Both the position numbers and the translations under genes were made by a program. From assembly GCA_934670175.1 (NCBI GenBank), contig CAKUOX010000055.1, forward strand, positions 1 through 15,476: a stretch of DNA of 15,476 nt, written 5' to 3'. Shown here one piece after another: positions 6,145 to 12,388 of this stretch. This DNA comes from an uncultured Clostridia bacterium. Lineage in GTDB: Bacteria; Bacillota; Clostridia; Christensenellales; Aristaeellaceae. How positions within the stretch are numbered: the stretch's first letter is position 1; every line of letters begins with the position of its first letter. The notes under the pieces were generated by a model. That model was not told the DNA's origin and made no database searches. It saw only the letters and a list, made by a program, of their open reading frames with translations.

Positions 6145-6181
6145 AGCCGCGGCTCCGGATGACCTGTCCGGAATCGCGGCT
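6145..6181 (-). terminator. Possible terminator or attenuator hairpin in the phage operon
   Basis: AGCCGCG/CGCGGCT forms a perfect 7-base outer stem enclosing a TCCGGA/TCCGGA inner stem. Read on the - strand it is followed by only TTTT, so termination would be weak. It lies between the small genes and the scaffold gene. Confidence 0.35.
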
Positions 6182-6224
6182 CAATGCCGGGGTAATTATC
6201 TCTAGTGAGAGGAGGTGTACTTCG

Positions 6225-6260
6225 TTGTTTTGTAGTATAATTTCCGTAGGAAGGAGGTGA
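6225..6260 (+). CDS. Possible 11-residue leader peptide
   Basis: A TTG-started mini-ORF encoding MFCSIISVGRR has AGAGGAGGTG at good spacing. Its TGA stop lies inside the AGGAAGGAGGTGAG ribosome binding site of the gene at 6265, so its translation could be coupled to that gene. There is no homology evidence. Confidence 0.2.
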   Translation: MFCSIISVGRR

Positions 6261-6264
6261 GATT

Positions 6265-6489
6265 ATGCGTGTTGTTTCCACAAAAGAGAGATTCATTAAG
6301 TGCTATAAGTTGAAAAAGAATTTTTACATCTGGGAAGATACATATGAAGACGGCTCAACAAATCATTCTTCATGTTGTTATTCAACTGCACACACCAATG
6401 AAGCGCGTCCATTGTGCAACGGCATTAACGAGTGGGGATATCCTTGTGTTTTTGCATATCCTCACTGCCGCAAAGATCCATCCGGTTGA
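6265..6489 (+). CDS. Small Cys-rich protein of unknown function, opposite strand to the phage operon
   Basis: I do not recognise this 74-residue protein. It begins MRVVSTKERFIKCYKLKKNF and is basic near the N-terminus. Six cysteines lie at about 13, 37, 38, 51, 61 and 68, with histidines at 34, 43 and 67, so metal binding is possible. The very strong AGGAAGGAGGTGAG ribosome binding site just before the ATG supports a real gene, as does its AT-rich composition compared with the phage structural genes. A TATAAT at 6236-6241 could be a -10 box but has no clear -35. Its 3' end overlaps the convergent small gene at 6425-6619 by 65 bases. It may be an accessory gene carried within the phage module. 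Confidence 0.55.
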   Translation: MRVVSTKERFIKCYKLKKNFYIWEDTYEDGSTNHSSCCYSTAHTNEARPLCNGINEWGYPCVFAYPHCRKDPSG

Positions 6490-6619
6490 TTGTCTGACGG
6501 ATTAAATCCTCTGTCATGCTTCTGGGTGCGGTGTAGCAAAACTCTCGTGCACCGCACCCTTCGCATTCTCCATCGCTGCAATGTCGGGCAAGCTGCTCGA
6601 AAAAATCCAACACTTCCAT
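6425..6619 (-). CDS. Small Cys-rich phage-module protein of unknown function
   Basis: The 64-residue protein begins MEVLDFFEQLARHCSDGECE and continues GCGAREFCY. Its cysteines at 14, 19, 22 and 28 are spaced C-X4-C-X2-C-X5-C, like a small zinc- or iron-sulfur-binding knuckle. I chose the ATG at 6619 because GTGGAGG lies seven bases upstream; the ATG two codons earlier sits too close to it. It follows the 100-residue gene on the same strand after 63 bases and overlaps the convergent + strand gene at its 3' end. I cannot assign a function. Confidence 0.55.
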   Translation of the reverse strand: MEVLDFFEQLARHCSDGECEGCGAREFCYTAPRSMTEDLIRQTINRMDLCGSEDMQKHKDIPTR

Positions 6620-6682
6620 TTGCATTCCTCCACTTTGTCATTAAAAAGCCGCCGTGTGCGTGGCGGCCTATCGGCGTATGTC

Positions 6683-6985
6683 TTAATCTTCGACAACGAG
6701 TACGATGACCGGCCCCGTACAAGCGATATTTATATCCTCGTATGGGGCTGCTTTTACGGTCTTAACGCCTTCTCTATGCTCTAATTCTTTTACGAGCGCT
6801 GCGGTTGGTGCAGACTTTACGTCACATGTCGAACAATCGCCTGCGTTCGGTTTCAACCTGACAACGATGTTGTCGTCCGCCGTGAATACGTCCTCATGCG
6901 TAATCACGGCGAACTGTTCGCCTGTTTTGATATTTTCAACGACAAGGCGTTCGATTACATCCGAGAGAATCATATTATCGTCCAT
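6683..6985 (-). CDS. Conserved-looking small phage-module protein, function unknown
   Basis: The 100-residue acidic protein begins MDDNMILSDVIERLVVENIK and has a beta-rich pattern. A CSTC motif (in GDCSTCDVKS) falls in the middle, and the protein ends in a hydrophobic strand PVIVLVVED. I chose the ATG at 6985 because CAAGGAGG lies directly upstream; an ATG ten codons earlier has no such site. The gene sits between the coupled 64-residue gene after the metallopeptidase and the Cys-rich 64-residue gene. It could be an accessory or immunity-type protein, but nothing shows this directly. Confidence 0.6.
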   Translation of the reverse strand: MDDNMILSDVIERLVVENIKTGEQFAVITHEDVFTADDNIVVRLKPNAGDCSTCDVKSAPTAALVKELEHREGVKTVKAAPYEDINIACTGPVIVLVVED

Positions 6986-7030
6986 GCTTTCCTCCTTGCA
7001 TAACATAATCGCCATGCTTGCGCTTGGCGG

Positions 7031-7225
7031 TTATACATCAAGACCCATTTTGCGCCATTTTTTCACATCCTCCATCATTTGATTAAAAGAATCAATCAAA
7101 TGCTTTGGCGTGTCCAGGCTAATATCCCACGAGGTCGGATCATAGTAATTATTTCCATTGTTTCTTGCATGCACGAAGTATTTTTGATTTTCAGTAAGTT
7201 CCCATTCATATGGATCTCTGGTCAT
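7031..7225 (-). CDS. Small acidic/aromatic protein coupled to the minor capsid-metallopeptidase gene
   Basis: The 64-residue protein begins MTRDPYEWELTENQKYFVHA and continues with NNGNNYYDPTSWDISLDTPK, then a C-terminal helix MMEDVKKWRKMGLDV. It is rich in Trp, Tyr, Asn and Asp. Its ATG overlaps the stop of the upstream gene as ATGA, so the two are translated together. It is strongly AT-rich (one 60-base line is under 30% GC), like the 3' half of that upstream gene. Polymorphic toxins are commonly followed by a small immunity gene, so this is the first candidate for that role. I know no family match. Confidence 0.65.
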   Translation of the reverse strand: MTRDPYEWELTENQKYFVHARNNGNNYYDPTSWDISLDTPKHLIDSFNQMMEDVKKWRKMGLDV

Positions 7226-8943
7226 TTCCCAAACGCCTCCTTGATTTCTTTGTCAATCCTTTTTCCGTACCATTTTGCCATTTCCCGCGGGTGAATTGAT
7301 GTAATGTATTCCGAGAAGCATTCCGCAAGCAATTCTTTGGGATTGGTGTTTGCATACTTGCTAACATTTCTAACAATGTATTCCTGCGCCTTTTTACTGT
7401 TATCTGATTTGAAACCGGCTTCTTGGGTCAAATATTCCTGCTGCATCGCGTAAGAAATACGGTCAACGCCTTTCTTTTCACCAACCCAAAAATCGATAGC
7501 GTGCCCCATTTCATGCACAAAGATAGATCTGTAATCAGTGCCCTCCGCGAAGTATCCTTTCCTTACAGAATCATCATACTGTCGTTTTAGCGTTTCCGTA
7601 TCATTGGAATATTTTCCGTAGGAAATTTTAATTCTCCTCTCCGTGGGATCAAAGCCTGCCCACACGTTCACACCGAGCGCTTGCGTAGATACGCCCTTGA
7701 CCTTTCCGATCATTTCTGGATATTCGCTAAATACGCGATTAAACGAACTTGCGATGCTGCGCGCGGTATCTATTGGGCATCCACGTAAGGACACTTTGCC
7801 ATCAAACCATCCCGCTTTAATAATCGCCGCCTCAATATCATCAACCTTTTTCAGATTGGAAAACGGCTTCTCATACGGATACCATTCAATATCTCGCTGA
7901 ATGCCGTTTAGCTGATATTTCGCTTCATTGAGCAGGGAAGAAATTTTCGAACGCTCTTCAGCGATACGATCAGCATCTTCGCTCAATCGCACCATTTCCG
8001 AGAAATCCGTCGTTGCTTCAAGCGCTTTTTCATTGGCTTGCAAGTCGGAATCAAACTTTGCGATCTGGCTTTCAAGGTTTGTTATTTCGGATAATGCGTT
8101 TTCTTTGCGAGCACTGAGGGTGATTTCCCGCTCATCTTTAATTATATCTTTTTTCTGATCTTTTGCAAGCGCTGTCTGTTGGTTGTTTTGCTCCTGTTTC
8201 AAGATATTTTTATTCTGCGTTGATTTCGATGTCTTCACCGCCCTGAACCCGCTCACGCTCATGCGGTCGCGCTGTGCATCTAGCCCGGCGGCCTTGCTGA
8301 TCCTGTCGTAGTGATCCTGCAATGCGTTGATTCTGGCCTGCGCTTCGCGGCGGGCAAAGTCATCGCCGCTGGCCCTGGCGGCAATCGCTATGTCCTTCTG
8401 CGCGCGCACGGCGGTTTCCACGCGCCGCTGTTCCTGCGTCCATTCGTAGCGCGTCATTTTCCTGCCGTCGATCTCGATCTCGGCATTGCTGCTTTCGCGG
8501 TACATGCGCAGCTCGTCCGCGTCGTGCGCAGGCTCAGACACGCCCAGGATGATGGGGAATACGGTGTGCTTGCAATTCCACATGCCAAACGGGCGGTCCA
8601 GCGTGTTTTGCAATTCCTCGAACTCGCGATTGCTGAATTGCAGCCCCTGATAGGGCAGGTGGTCGGTCGCGCAAAGCGCATGCGCGGAAATCTCCACGCC
8701 GTCCGCACCGTATTCGTTGCCGAGCTGACGCAGCACATCGTTGTTGACCGCGCGCACGCCGTCCAATACGTTCTGCCGCACCGCGCTGTCCAGCCGCCGC
8801 GTCAGGCCGCTGTTCGGGTACTTCACGCGCAAGCCATCCTGCGCCGCCGCCTTCATCGTGCGGCGTATGGCGCCGTTGTAGTCGGTTACGCCCGCCTGCA
8901 CGGACGTAATCGCCACATCCACCGCGTCGCGATAGCTATACAT
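7222..8943 (-). CDS. 5'-truncated phage minor capsid protein with C-terminal HExxH metallopeptidase domain
   Basis: Numbered from the Met at 8943, residues ~1-210 match the C-terminal part of Phage_min_cap2/MuF-like portal-associated proteins: GLRVKYPNSGLTRRLDSAVR, SAHALCATDHLPYQGLQFSN, and MWNCKHTVFPIILGVSEP. A Lys/Gln-rich linker and a Glu/Lys coiled coil follow (~240-350), then a new domain with HEMGHAIDFW at ~477-486 and ELLAECFSEY at ~537-546. This is the HExxH plus downstream Glu zinc site of gluzincin-type peptidases. GC falls from about 58-65% in the capsid part to about 37-43% in the peptidase part, implying domain acquisition. The usual N-terminal half of the capsid protein is missing and no ribosome binding site precedes the Met. 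The open frame reaches 9021 but there overlaps the rpmH promoter. Confidence 0.82.
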   Translation of the reverse strand: MYSYRDAVDVAITSVQAGVTDYNGAIRRTMKAAAQDGLRVKYPNSGLTRRLDSAVRQNVLDGVRAVNNDVLRQLGNEYGADGVEISAHALCATDHLPYQGLQFSNREFEELQNTLDRPFGMWNCKHTVFPIILGVSEPAHDADELRMYRESSNAEIEIDGRKMTRYEWTQEQRRVETAVRAQKDIAIAARASGDDFARREAQARINALQDHYDRISKAAGLDAQRDRMSVSGFRAVKTSKSTQNKNILKQEQNNQQTALAKDQKKDIIKDEREITLSARKENALSEITNLESQIAKFDSDLQANEKALEATTDFSEMVRLSEDADRIAEERSKISSLLNEAKYQLNGIQRDIEWYPYEKPFSNLKKVDDIEAAIIKAGWFDGKVSLRGCPIDTARSIASSFNRVFSEYPEMIGKVKGVSTQALGVNVWAGFDPTERRIKISYGKYSNDTETLKRQYDDSVRKGYFAEGTDYRSIFVHEMGHAIDFWVGEKKGVDRISYAMQQEYLTQEAGFKSDNSKKAQEYIVRNVSKYANTNPKELLAECFSEYITSIHPREMAKWYGKRIDKEIKEAFGK

Positions 8944-8997
8944 TGCGGCGGCGATGTGAAATTTGCAAAATGCGCATTTGTTTTCACCTGGGATGAC

Positions 8998-9026
8998 TTG
9001 ACATGGCTTTCGGAAAAACATATAAT
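8998..9026 (+). promoter_or_regulatory. rpmH operon promoter
   Basis: TTGACA (8998-9003) and TATAAT (9021-9026) with 17-base spacing, a perfect consensus suited to ribosomal protein expression. A 12-base palindrome AAATGCGCATTT lies upstream at 8968-8979. The phage-derived sequence ends within about 55 bases upstream of the -35 box. Confidence 0.93.
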
Positions 9027-9105
9027 AATAAGGCTATATGTTTGGGAAGTCTTGCCCGAACAGGGCAAAGGCATACACAGATCATAATTAAAGGAGTTGT
9101 TTTCA

Positions 9106-9240
9106 ATGTTCCGTACTTATCAGCCCAAGAAGCGTCAGAGGTCTAAGGTTCATGGTTTCCGCGCGCGCATGAAGACCCGCGCTGGCCGCAATGTGCTCAA
9201 GGCGCGCCGTGCCCGCGGCCGCAAGGTTCTGACCGTCTGA
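9106..9240 (+). CDS. rpmH: Large ribosomal subunit protein bL34
   Basis: The 44-residue, very basic protein runs MFRTYQPKKRQRSKVHGFRA, then RMKTRAGRNVLKARRARGRK and a short tail. This is the complete canonical L34, which binds 23S rRNA. It is too short for many ORF callers. AAAGGAG lies upstream of the ATG at 9106, which is preceded by the consensus promoter. It is the first gene of the rpmH-rnpA-yidD-yidC-jag string found beside the origin in many Firmicutes. The dnaA gene that often lies divergently upstream is not present; phage-derived sequence is there instead. Confidence 0.98.
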   Translation: MFRTYQPKKRQRSKVHGFRARMKTRAGRNVLKARRARGRKVLTV

Positions 9241-9254
9241 TTTCAGGCAGAGCC

Positions 9255-9629
9255 ATGGATGGGGGAAGGATGCAGGCCGGAAAGTCTCAGGGTTTTCCGC
9301 GCCGTTTCAGGCTGGGCAAAAGCAAGCATTATCGCTATGTATATCGTCGCGGCCGGTCGTATCCCTCAAAGAATCTGGTGTTGATCTATCTCAAGGGCAA
9401 GGAGCAGCGCTTCGGCTTTTCCGTGTCCTCCAAGGTGGGCAACGCCGTTACGCGCAACCGCATTCGGCGGTGCATGCGCGAGGATGTGCGCAAAATGCGC
9501 GCGCAGCTCAAGTGCGGAAAGTATATCTTCATTGCGCGTCCGGCGCTGAAAATGGTTTCGCACGATGAGCTCACGCGGGAGCTGCACGGCGTTTTATGCC
9601 GCGCAAAGCTGGTGAAAGAGGATATGTGA
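9255..9629 (+). CDS. rnpA: Ribonuclease P protein component
   Basis: The protein (124 residues from the first ATG) contains RFRLGKSKHYRYVYRRGRSY near the N-terminus, FGFSVSSKVGNAVTRNRIRR with the family RNR signature at about 67-69, and a C-terminal helix. It joins the catalytic P RNA to mature tRNA 5' ends. The gene starts 14 bases after rpmH. A second ATG at 9270 has GGGGGAAGG just in front, but too close for ideal spacing; both starts keep the conserved core. It ends two bases before yidD, so the genes are co-translated. Confidence 0.95.
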   Translation: MDGGRMQAGKSQGFPRRFRLGKSKHYRYVYRRGRSYPSKNLVLIYLKGKEQRFGFSVSSKVGNAVTRNRIRRCMREDVRKMRAQLKCGKYIFIARPALKMVSHDELTRELHGVLCRAKLVKEDM

Positions 9630-9631
9630 AT

Positions 9632-9862
9632 ATGCGTTGGCTGAAACAGATACCCAAGCGACTGCTGCTGTGGCTGATTCAGTTTTATCGTGTTGCCATA
9701 TCGCCGATGCACCGGCCATGCTGCCGCTATATCCCGACCTGCTCGCAGTACGCGCAGCAGGCCATACAGAAGTACGGCGCGATCAAGGGCGGATATCTGG
9801 CGCTGCGCCGGATATTGCGCTGCAATCCGTTCAGCAAGGGCGGATACGATCCGGTTCCCTGA
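9632..9862 (+). CDS. yidD: Membrane protein insertion efficiency factor YidD
   Basis: The 76-residue protein has the family signature: LIQFYRVAISPMHRPCCRYI, PTCSQYAQQAIQKYGAIKGG, then LRCNPFSKGGYDPVP. YidD is a small, membrane-associated, cysteine-containing protein that assists YidC/Sec insertion, and its gene is nearly always between rnpA and yidC. I use the ATG at 9632, with GAGG ten bases upstream, rather than an earlier ATG inside rnpA. The next gene is yidC after a 192-base structured gap. Confidence 0.96.
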   Translation: MRWLKQIPKRLLLWLIQFYRVAISPMHRPCCRYIPTCSQYAQQAIQKYGAIKGGYLALRRILRCNPFSKGGYDPVP

Positions 9863-10023
9863 TGGGGCAGGTCGGCGCGCCTTCGGCGTGTCGGCGCAGC
9901 TTCCACGCGCAGCAGGCGCGGCGTCCCCATCAGGCTTCTGCCCGCAAAATCCGGAGTTTCCCCTTGAATTCCGGGTAGAATGCCCCAGGCGGCTTTTGAG
10001 CCAGCGTGCAGCATAAAGCCGCC
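9861..10023 (+). promoter_or_regulatory. Structured yidD-yidC gap: possible regulatory leader
   Basis: Two stem-loop regions precede yidC. GATGGGG (9861-9867) pairs with CCCCATC (9925-9931) around inner GC-rich hairpins, including CGCGC-AGCAG-GCGCG. A second hairpin GGCGGCTTT/AAAGCCGCC (9988-9996 with 10015-10023) has a perfect 9-base stem and is followed after a few bases by TTGTTTTTC. Terminator or attenuator activity is possible but unproven. The yidC ribosome binding site follows ~20 bases later. Confidence 0.45.
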
Positions 10024-10054
10024 GGACACTTGTTTTTCTTTTGGAGGAGATCGA

Positions 10055-11053
10055 ATGAGCGGGTTTTTTCAGAACGCTTTGGAATGGATTTACGGCTGGG
10101 TAGGCAACTACGGCTGGAGCGTGGTGGTGTTCACGCTGCTGGTGCGCGTGGTGCTGCTGCCGCTGGATATTAAGAGCAAGAAGAGCATGCGCGCCATGAG
10201 CAAGGTTCAGCCCAAGGTGCAGGCGCTTCAGAAGAAATATGCCAACGACAAGGAAAAGCTGAATCTCAAGCTCAACGAGCTGTACCGCAAGGAGCATGTG
10301 AGCCCGATGGCCAGCTGCCTGCCGATGCTGATCTCGCTGCCCATCCTGTGGTGGATGTTCGGTGCGATGCGCAACATGGCGAACGAGCATACCATCAGCA
10401 TGATCCTGCAGATCCGCGACACCGGCGAGGTGCCCGCGCTGCAGAGCTGGCTGTGGATCAAGAATGTGTTCCAGCCCGATTCCTTCATGGCCACGATCCT
10501 GCCCAAGGTGGGCGACGGCCTGAAGACCATTGCTGAGGTCAAGTCCTCCAGCATTCTGACTGCAGCGAACATCGAAGCCGCGCGCGCGTTCCTGGCTACC
10601 GACCAGTACGCCGCCATCGCGGCGCAATACGGCGCGAGCGCATTTACCAGCATTCCGCTGAATCTGCTGTTCTTCAAGCCCGTGCTCACGCTGCCCACGT
10701 CCTTTGCAAATCTCTTCCAGTATGCAAACGGTCTGTTCATTCTGCCGCTGCTGGCCGCGGCCAGTCAGTTCCTGATGACCAAGTTTACCGGCGGCAATCA
10801 GCAGCCCGCTCAGACCGAAAACGCCGATCAGCAGGCGGCTGCGAACGCCATGAACAGCGGATTCATGAAGTGGTTGTTCCCCCTGGTCTCGCTGTGGCTC
10901 TGCGCCGGTTACAATGCGGCCTTCGCCATCTACTGGATGGCCGCGAATGTGATCCAGATTGTGCAGCAGGTCGCCGTGAACTGGTATTTCGACCGCAAGG
11001 ATCGCGAAAAGGAAGCCGCGGCCGACGCCGGCGAGGACCAGAGTATCAAATGA
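10055..11053 (+). CDS. yidC: Membrane protein insertase YidC/Oxa1 family
   Basis: The 332-residue protein starts MSGFFQNALEWIYGWVGNYG. Transmembrane segment 1 lies at about 20-38 and carries the conserved membrane-buried Arg (R31 in FTLLVRVVLLPL). A charged cytoplasmic helical region with VQPKVQALQKKY follows, and further segments lie at about 86-104, 225-242 and 270-305 (PLVSLWLCAGYNAAFAIYWM). It inserts and folds membrane proteins with or without Sec. No lipobox signal is present, unlike Bacillus SpoIIIJ. The stretch between segments 2 and 3 (about 110-200) is long, as in many Clostridia. GGAGGAGA fits the ATG at 10055; the longer frame upstream is excluded. Confidence 0.95.
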   Translation: MSGFFQNALEWIYGWVGNYGWSVVVFTLLVRVVLLPLDIKSKKSMRAMSKVQPKVQALQKKYANDKEKLNLKLNELYRKEHVSPMASCLPMLISLPILWWMFGAMRNMANEHTISMILQIRDTGEVPALQSWLWIKNVFQPDSFMATILPKVGDGLKTIAEVKSSSILTAANIEAARAFLATDQYAAIAAQYGASAFTSIPLNLLFFKPVLTLPTSFANLFQYANGLFILPLLAAASQFLMTKFTGGNQQPAQTENADQQAAANAMNSGFMKWLFPLVSLWLCAGYNAAFAIYWMAANVIQIVQQVAVNWYFDRKDREKEAAADAGEDQSIK

Positions 11054-11081
11054 GCTTAGCCGAATAAGGAGACATATAGCC

Positions 11082-12005
11082 TTGAACAAAGTAATTGAAG
11101 CCAGCGGCAAGACCGTCAAGGAAGCCATTCAGAATGGCGCGGCGGAGCTTGGCTGCACCGTTGACGAAGTTGAAGCCCAGATTATCGACATGGGCAGCAC
11201 CGGACTGTTCGGCATGTTTGCCAAGCCCGCAAAGGTGCGCCTCACGCTGAAGGAGGAAGACCATTCCTTCGATATTGAAATGCCTGTGTTTACGCTGGAT
11301 CAGCCCGAAAAGGGCGGAAAAAAGCCGGCGAAGGAGAAGAAGGAGCGCAAGGCGGCGCCCGCATCCAAGGCCGTGGAGGAAAAGCCGGCAGCGCCCGTCG
11401 AGAGCGAAGCCGAGCCCAAGCCAGAGAAAAAAGAACGCAAGCCCCGCGCCCGCAAGGAGCGCAAGGAGCAGCCCCGCGAGGGCATTGCCGAGCCTGTGAC
11501 TGTGGCCGCACCCGCGGAGCCCGCCGAGCCGTTTGTTGAAACGGCCGAGGAACAGCTGAGCGAAACGGCGCGCCGCGCCCGCGATTTCCTGAAGGGTCTG
11601 ACCGGGCATATGGGCGTGCCCGCCGAAATCGCCGTGTGTGAAAGCGAAGCGCAGCTGCGCATGCAGCTCTCCGGCGAAAATATGTCCATTCTGATTGGCC
11701 GCCGCGGCGAAACGCTGGACGCCCTTCAGTATCTGACCAGCCTGAACGTGAACCGCGACCGCGAGGAATACCTGCGCGTATCGCTGGATACCGAGAATTA
11801 TCGCGCCAAGCGCGAGGAAGCGCTGCGCAAGCTGGCCGTGCGCATGGCCAATCGTGCCAAGAAGAGCGGCCGCCGCGTTGCATTGGAGCCGATGAACCCC
11901 AATGAGCGCCGCATTCTGCATTCCGCGCTTCAGAATGACCCCGAGGTCACCACGCATTCCGAGGGCGAAGAGCCCTATCGCCGCGTGATCATCACGCTGA
12001 AATAA
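11082..12005 (+). CDS. jag: RNA-binding protein Jag/KhpB (Jag_N-KH-R3H)
   Basis: The gene starts at TTG with AAGGAG upstream. Of 307 residues, 1-50 are the Jag_N domain (IEASGKTVKEAIQNGAAELG through GSTGLFGMFAKPAKV). Residues ~75-150 are a very charged Lys/Glu/Pro/Ala linker. The KH domain follows (~185-240) with the GxxG-type loop IGRRGETLDALQYL at 205-218, and then R3H (NERRILHSAL, Arg-x3-His at 276-280). KhpB-type proteins bind RNA and affect cell elongation and division in Firmicutes. It is the last gene of the rpmH operon and is followed by a strong terminator. Confidence 0.95.
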   Translation: MNKVIEASGKTVKEAIQNGAAELGCTVDEVEAQIIDMGSTGLFGMFAKPAKVRLTLKEEDHSFDIEMPVFTLDQPEKGGKKPAKEKKERKAAPASKAVEEKPAAPVESEAEPKPEKKERKPRARKERKEQPREGIAEPVTVAAPAEPAEPFVETAEEQLSETARRARDFLKGLTGHMGVPAEIAVCESEAQLRMQLSGENMSILIGRRGETLDALQYLTSLNVNRDREEYLRVSLDTENYRAKREEALRKLAVRMANRAKKSGRRVALEPMNPNERRILHSALQNDPEVTTHSEGEEPYRRVIITLK

Positions 12006-12024
12006 GCGGTGACTGCATAAATGG

Positions 12025-12055
12025 AGCGCCCTGGCATTTGCCAGGGCGCTTTTTT
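12025..12055 (+). terminator. Intrinsic terminator after jag
   Basis: AGCGCCCTGGC (12025-12035), loop ATTT, and GCCAGGGCGCT (12040-12050) form a perfect 11-base stem followed by TTTTTT. It ends the rpmH operon 20 bases after the jag stop. Confidence 0.96.
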
Positions 12056-12388
12056 CGAAATCTCACGACGCTATGCTGCTTTCAGCGGCGATGCGTTGTG
12101 AGATTTTGTCCGTTTTGGAGCAATGGGAGCTCTGGAGGAGCTCGCAGCTTTCCGGATGAATTCCGACAGTCGGAACATTTTTTCGCTGCGGATACATTTC
12201 AAAAAACGGATCCATCATATAGAGCCGCTGGATTTGATTATGCTGGCTTCTTCAATAGCCGATCGCATCCTTCCATCGTCAGGGCGCGCTTGCATGCGCC
12301 CCGCCTTCCATGTTAAAATTTTTAGCGGGATCATTTTTTGCAATTATTCACGGCGCGGCGTTGTGTTCAGGGTGAAAGGGGGATGAAT
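12056..12388. other. Non-coding stretch with several hairpins before the sigma factor gene
   Basis: No credible gene. It holds a 14-base-stem hairpin with one G-T pair (12058-12071 with 12093-12106, AAATCTCACGACGC type), a small terminator-like hairpin TTCCGA-CAG-TCGGAA (12161-12175) followed by TTTTTT (12178-12183), and GGGCGC/GCGCCC near 12280-12300. A promoter for the sigma gene must lie here, but I see no clear consensus pair; TTAAAAT near 12312 is a weak -10 candidate. Confidence 0.6.

Larger units (their letters stand above)
5819..6264. other. Structured gap between scaffold gene and small genes
   Basis: No convincing gene lies here apart from a possible 11-codon leader ORF. Most of the stretch is made of three related stem-loop elements (annotated separately), a further hairpin at 6145-6181, and the ribosome-binding region of the + strand gene at 6265. 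ORFs across it on both strands are GC-rich shadows. The size and secondary structure are unusual inside a tightly packed phage operon. Confidence 0.7.

Noticed and set aside
5819..6264. tRNA or known riboswitch in the structured gap
   Set aside because: No cloverleaf with anticodon arm and T-loop consensus, and no familiar riboswitch core; the pairing is explained by the repeat copies and one hairpin.
8944..9021. Minor capsid start at 9021
   Set aside because: It begins inside the rpmH -10 box with no ribosome binding site; the extra residues look unrelated to the capsid family.
9386..11128. 580-codon - strand ORF opposite rnpA, yidD and yidC
   Set aside because: The + strand genes are unmistakable; the antisense frame is open because of GC bias.
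11046..11957. 303-codon - strand ORF opposite jag
   Set aside because: Leu/Gly/Arg-rich antisense shadow of the charged Jag linker and KH domain.
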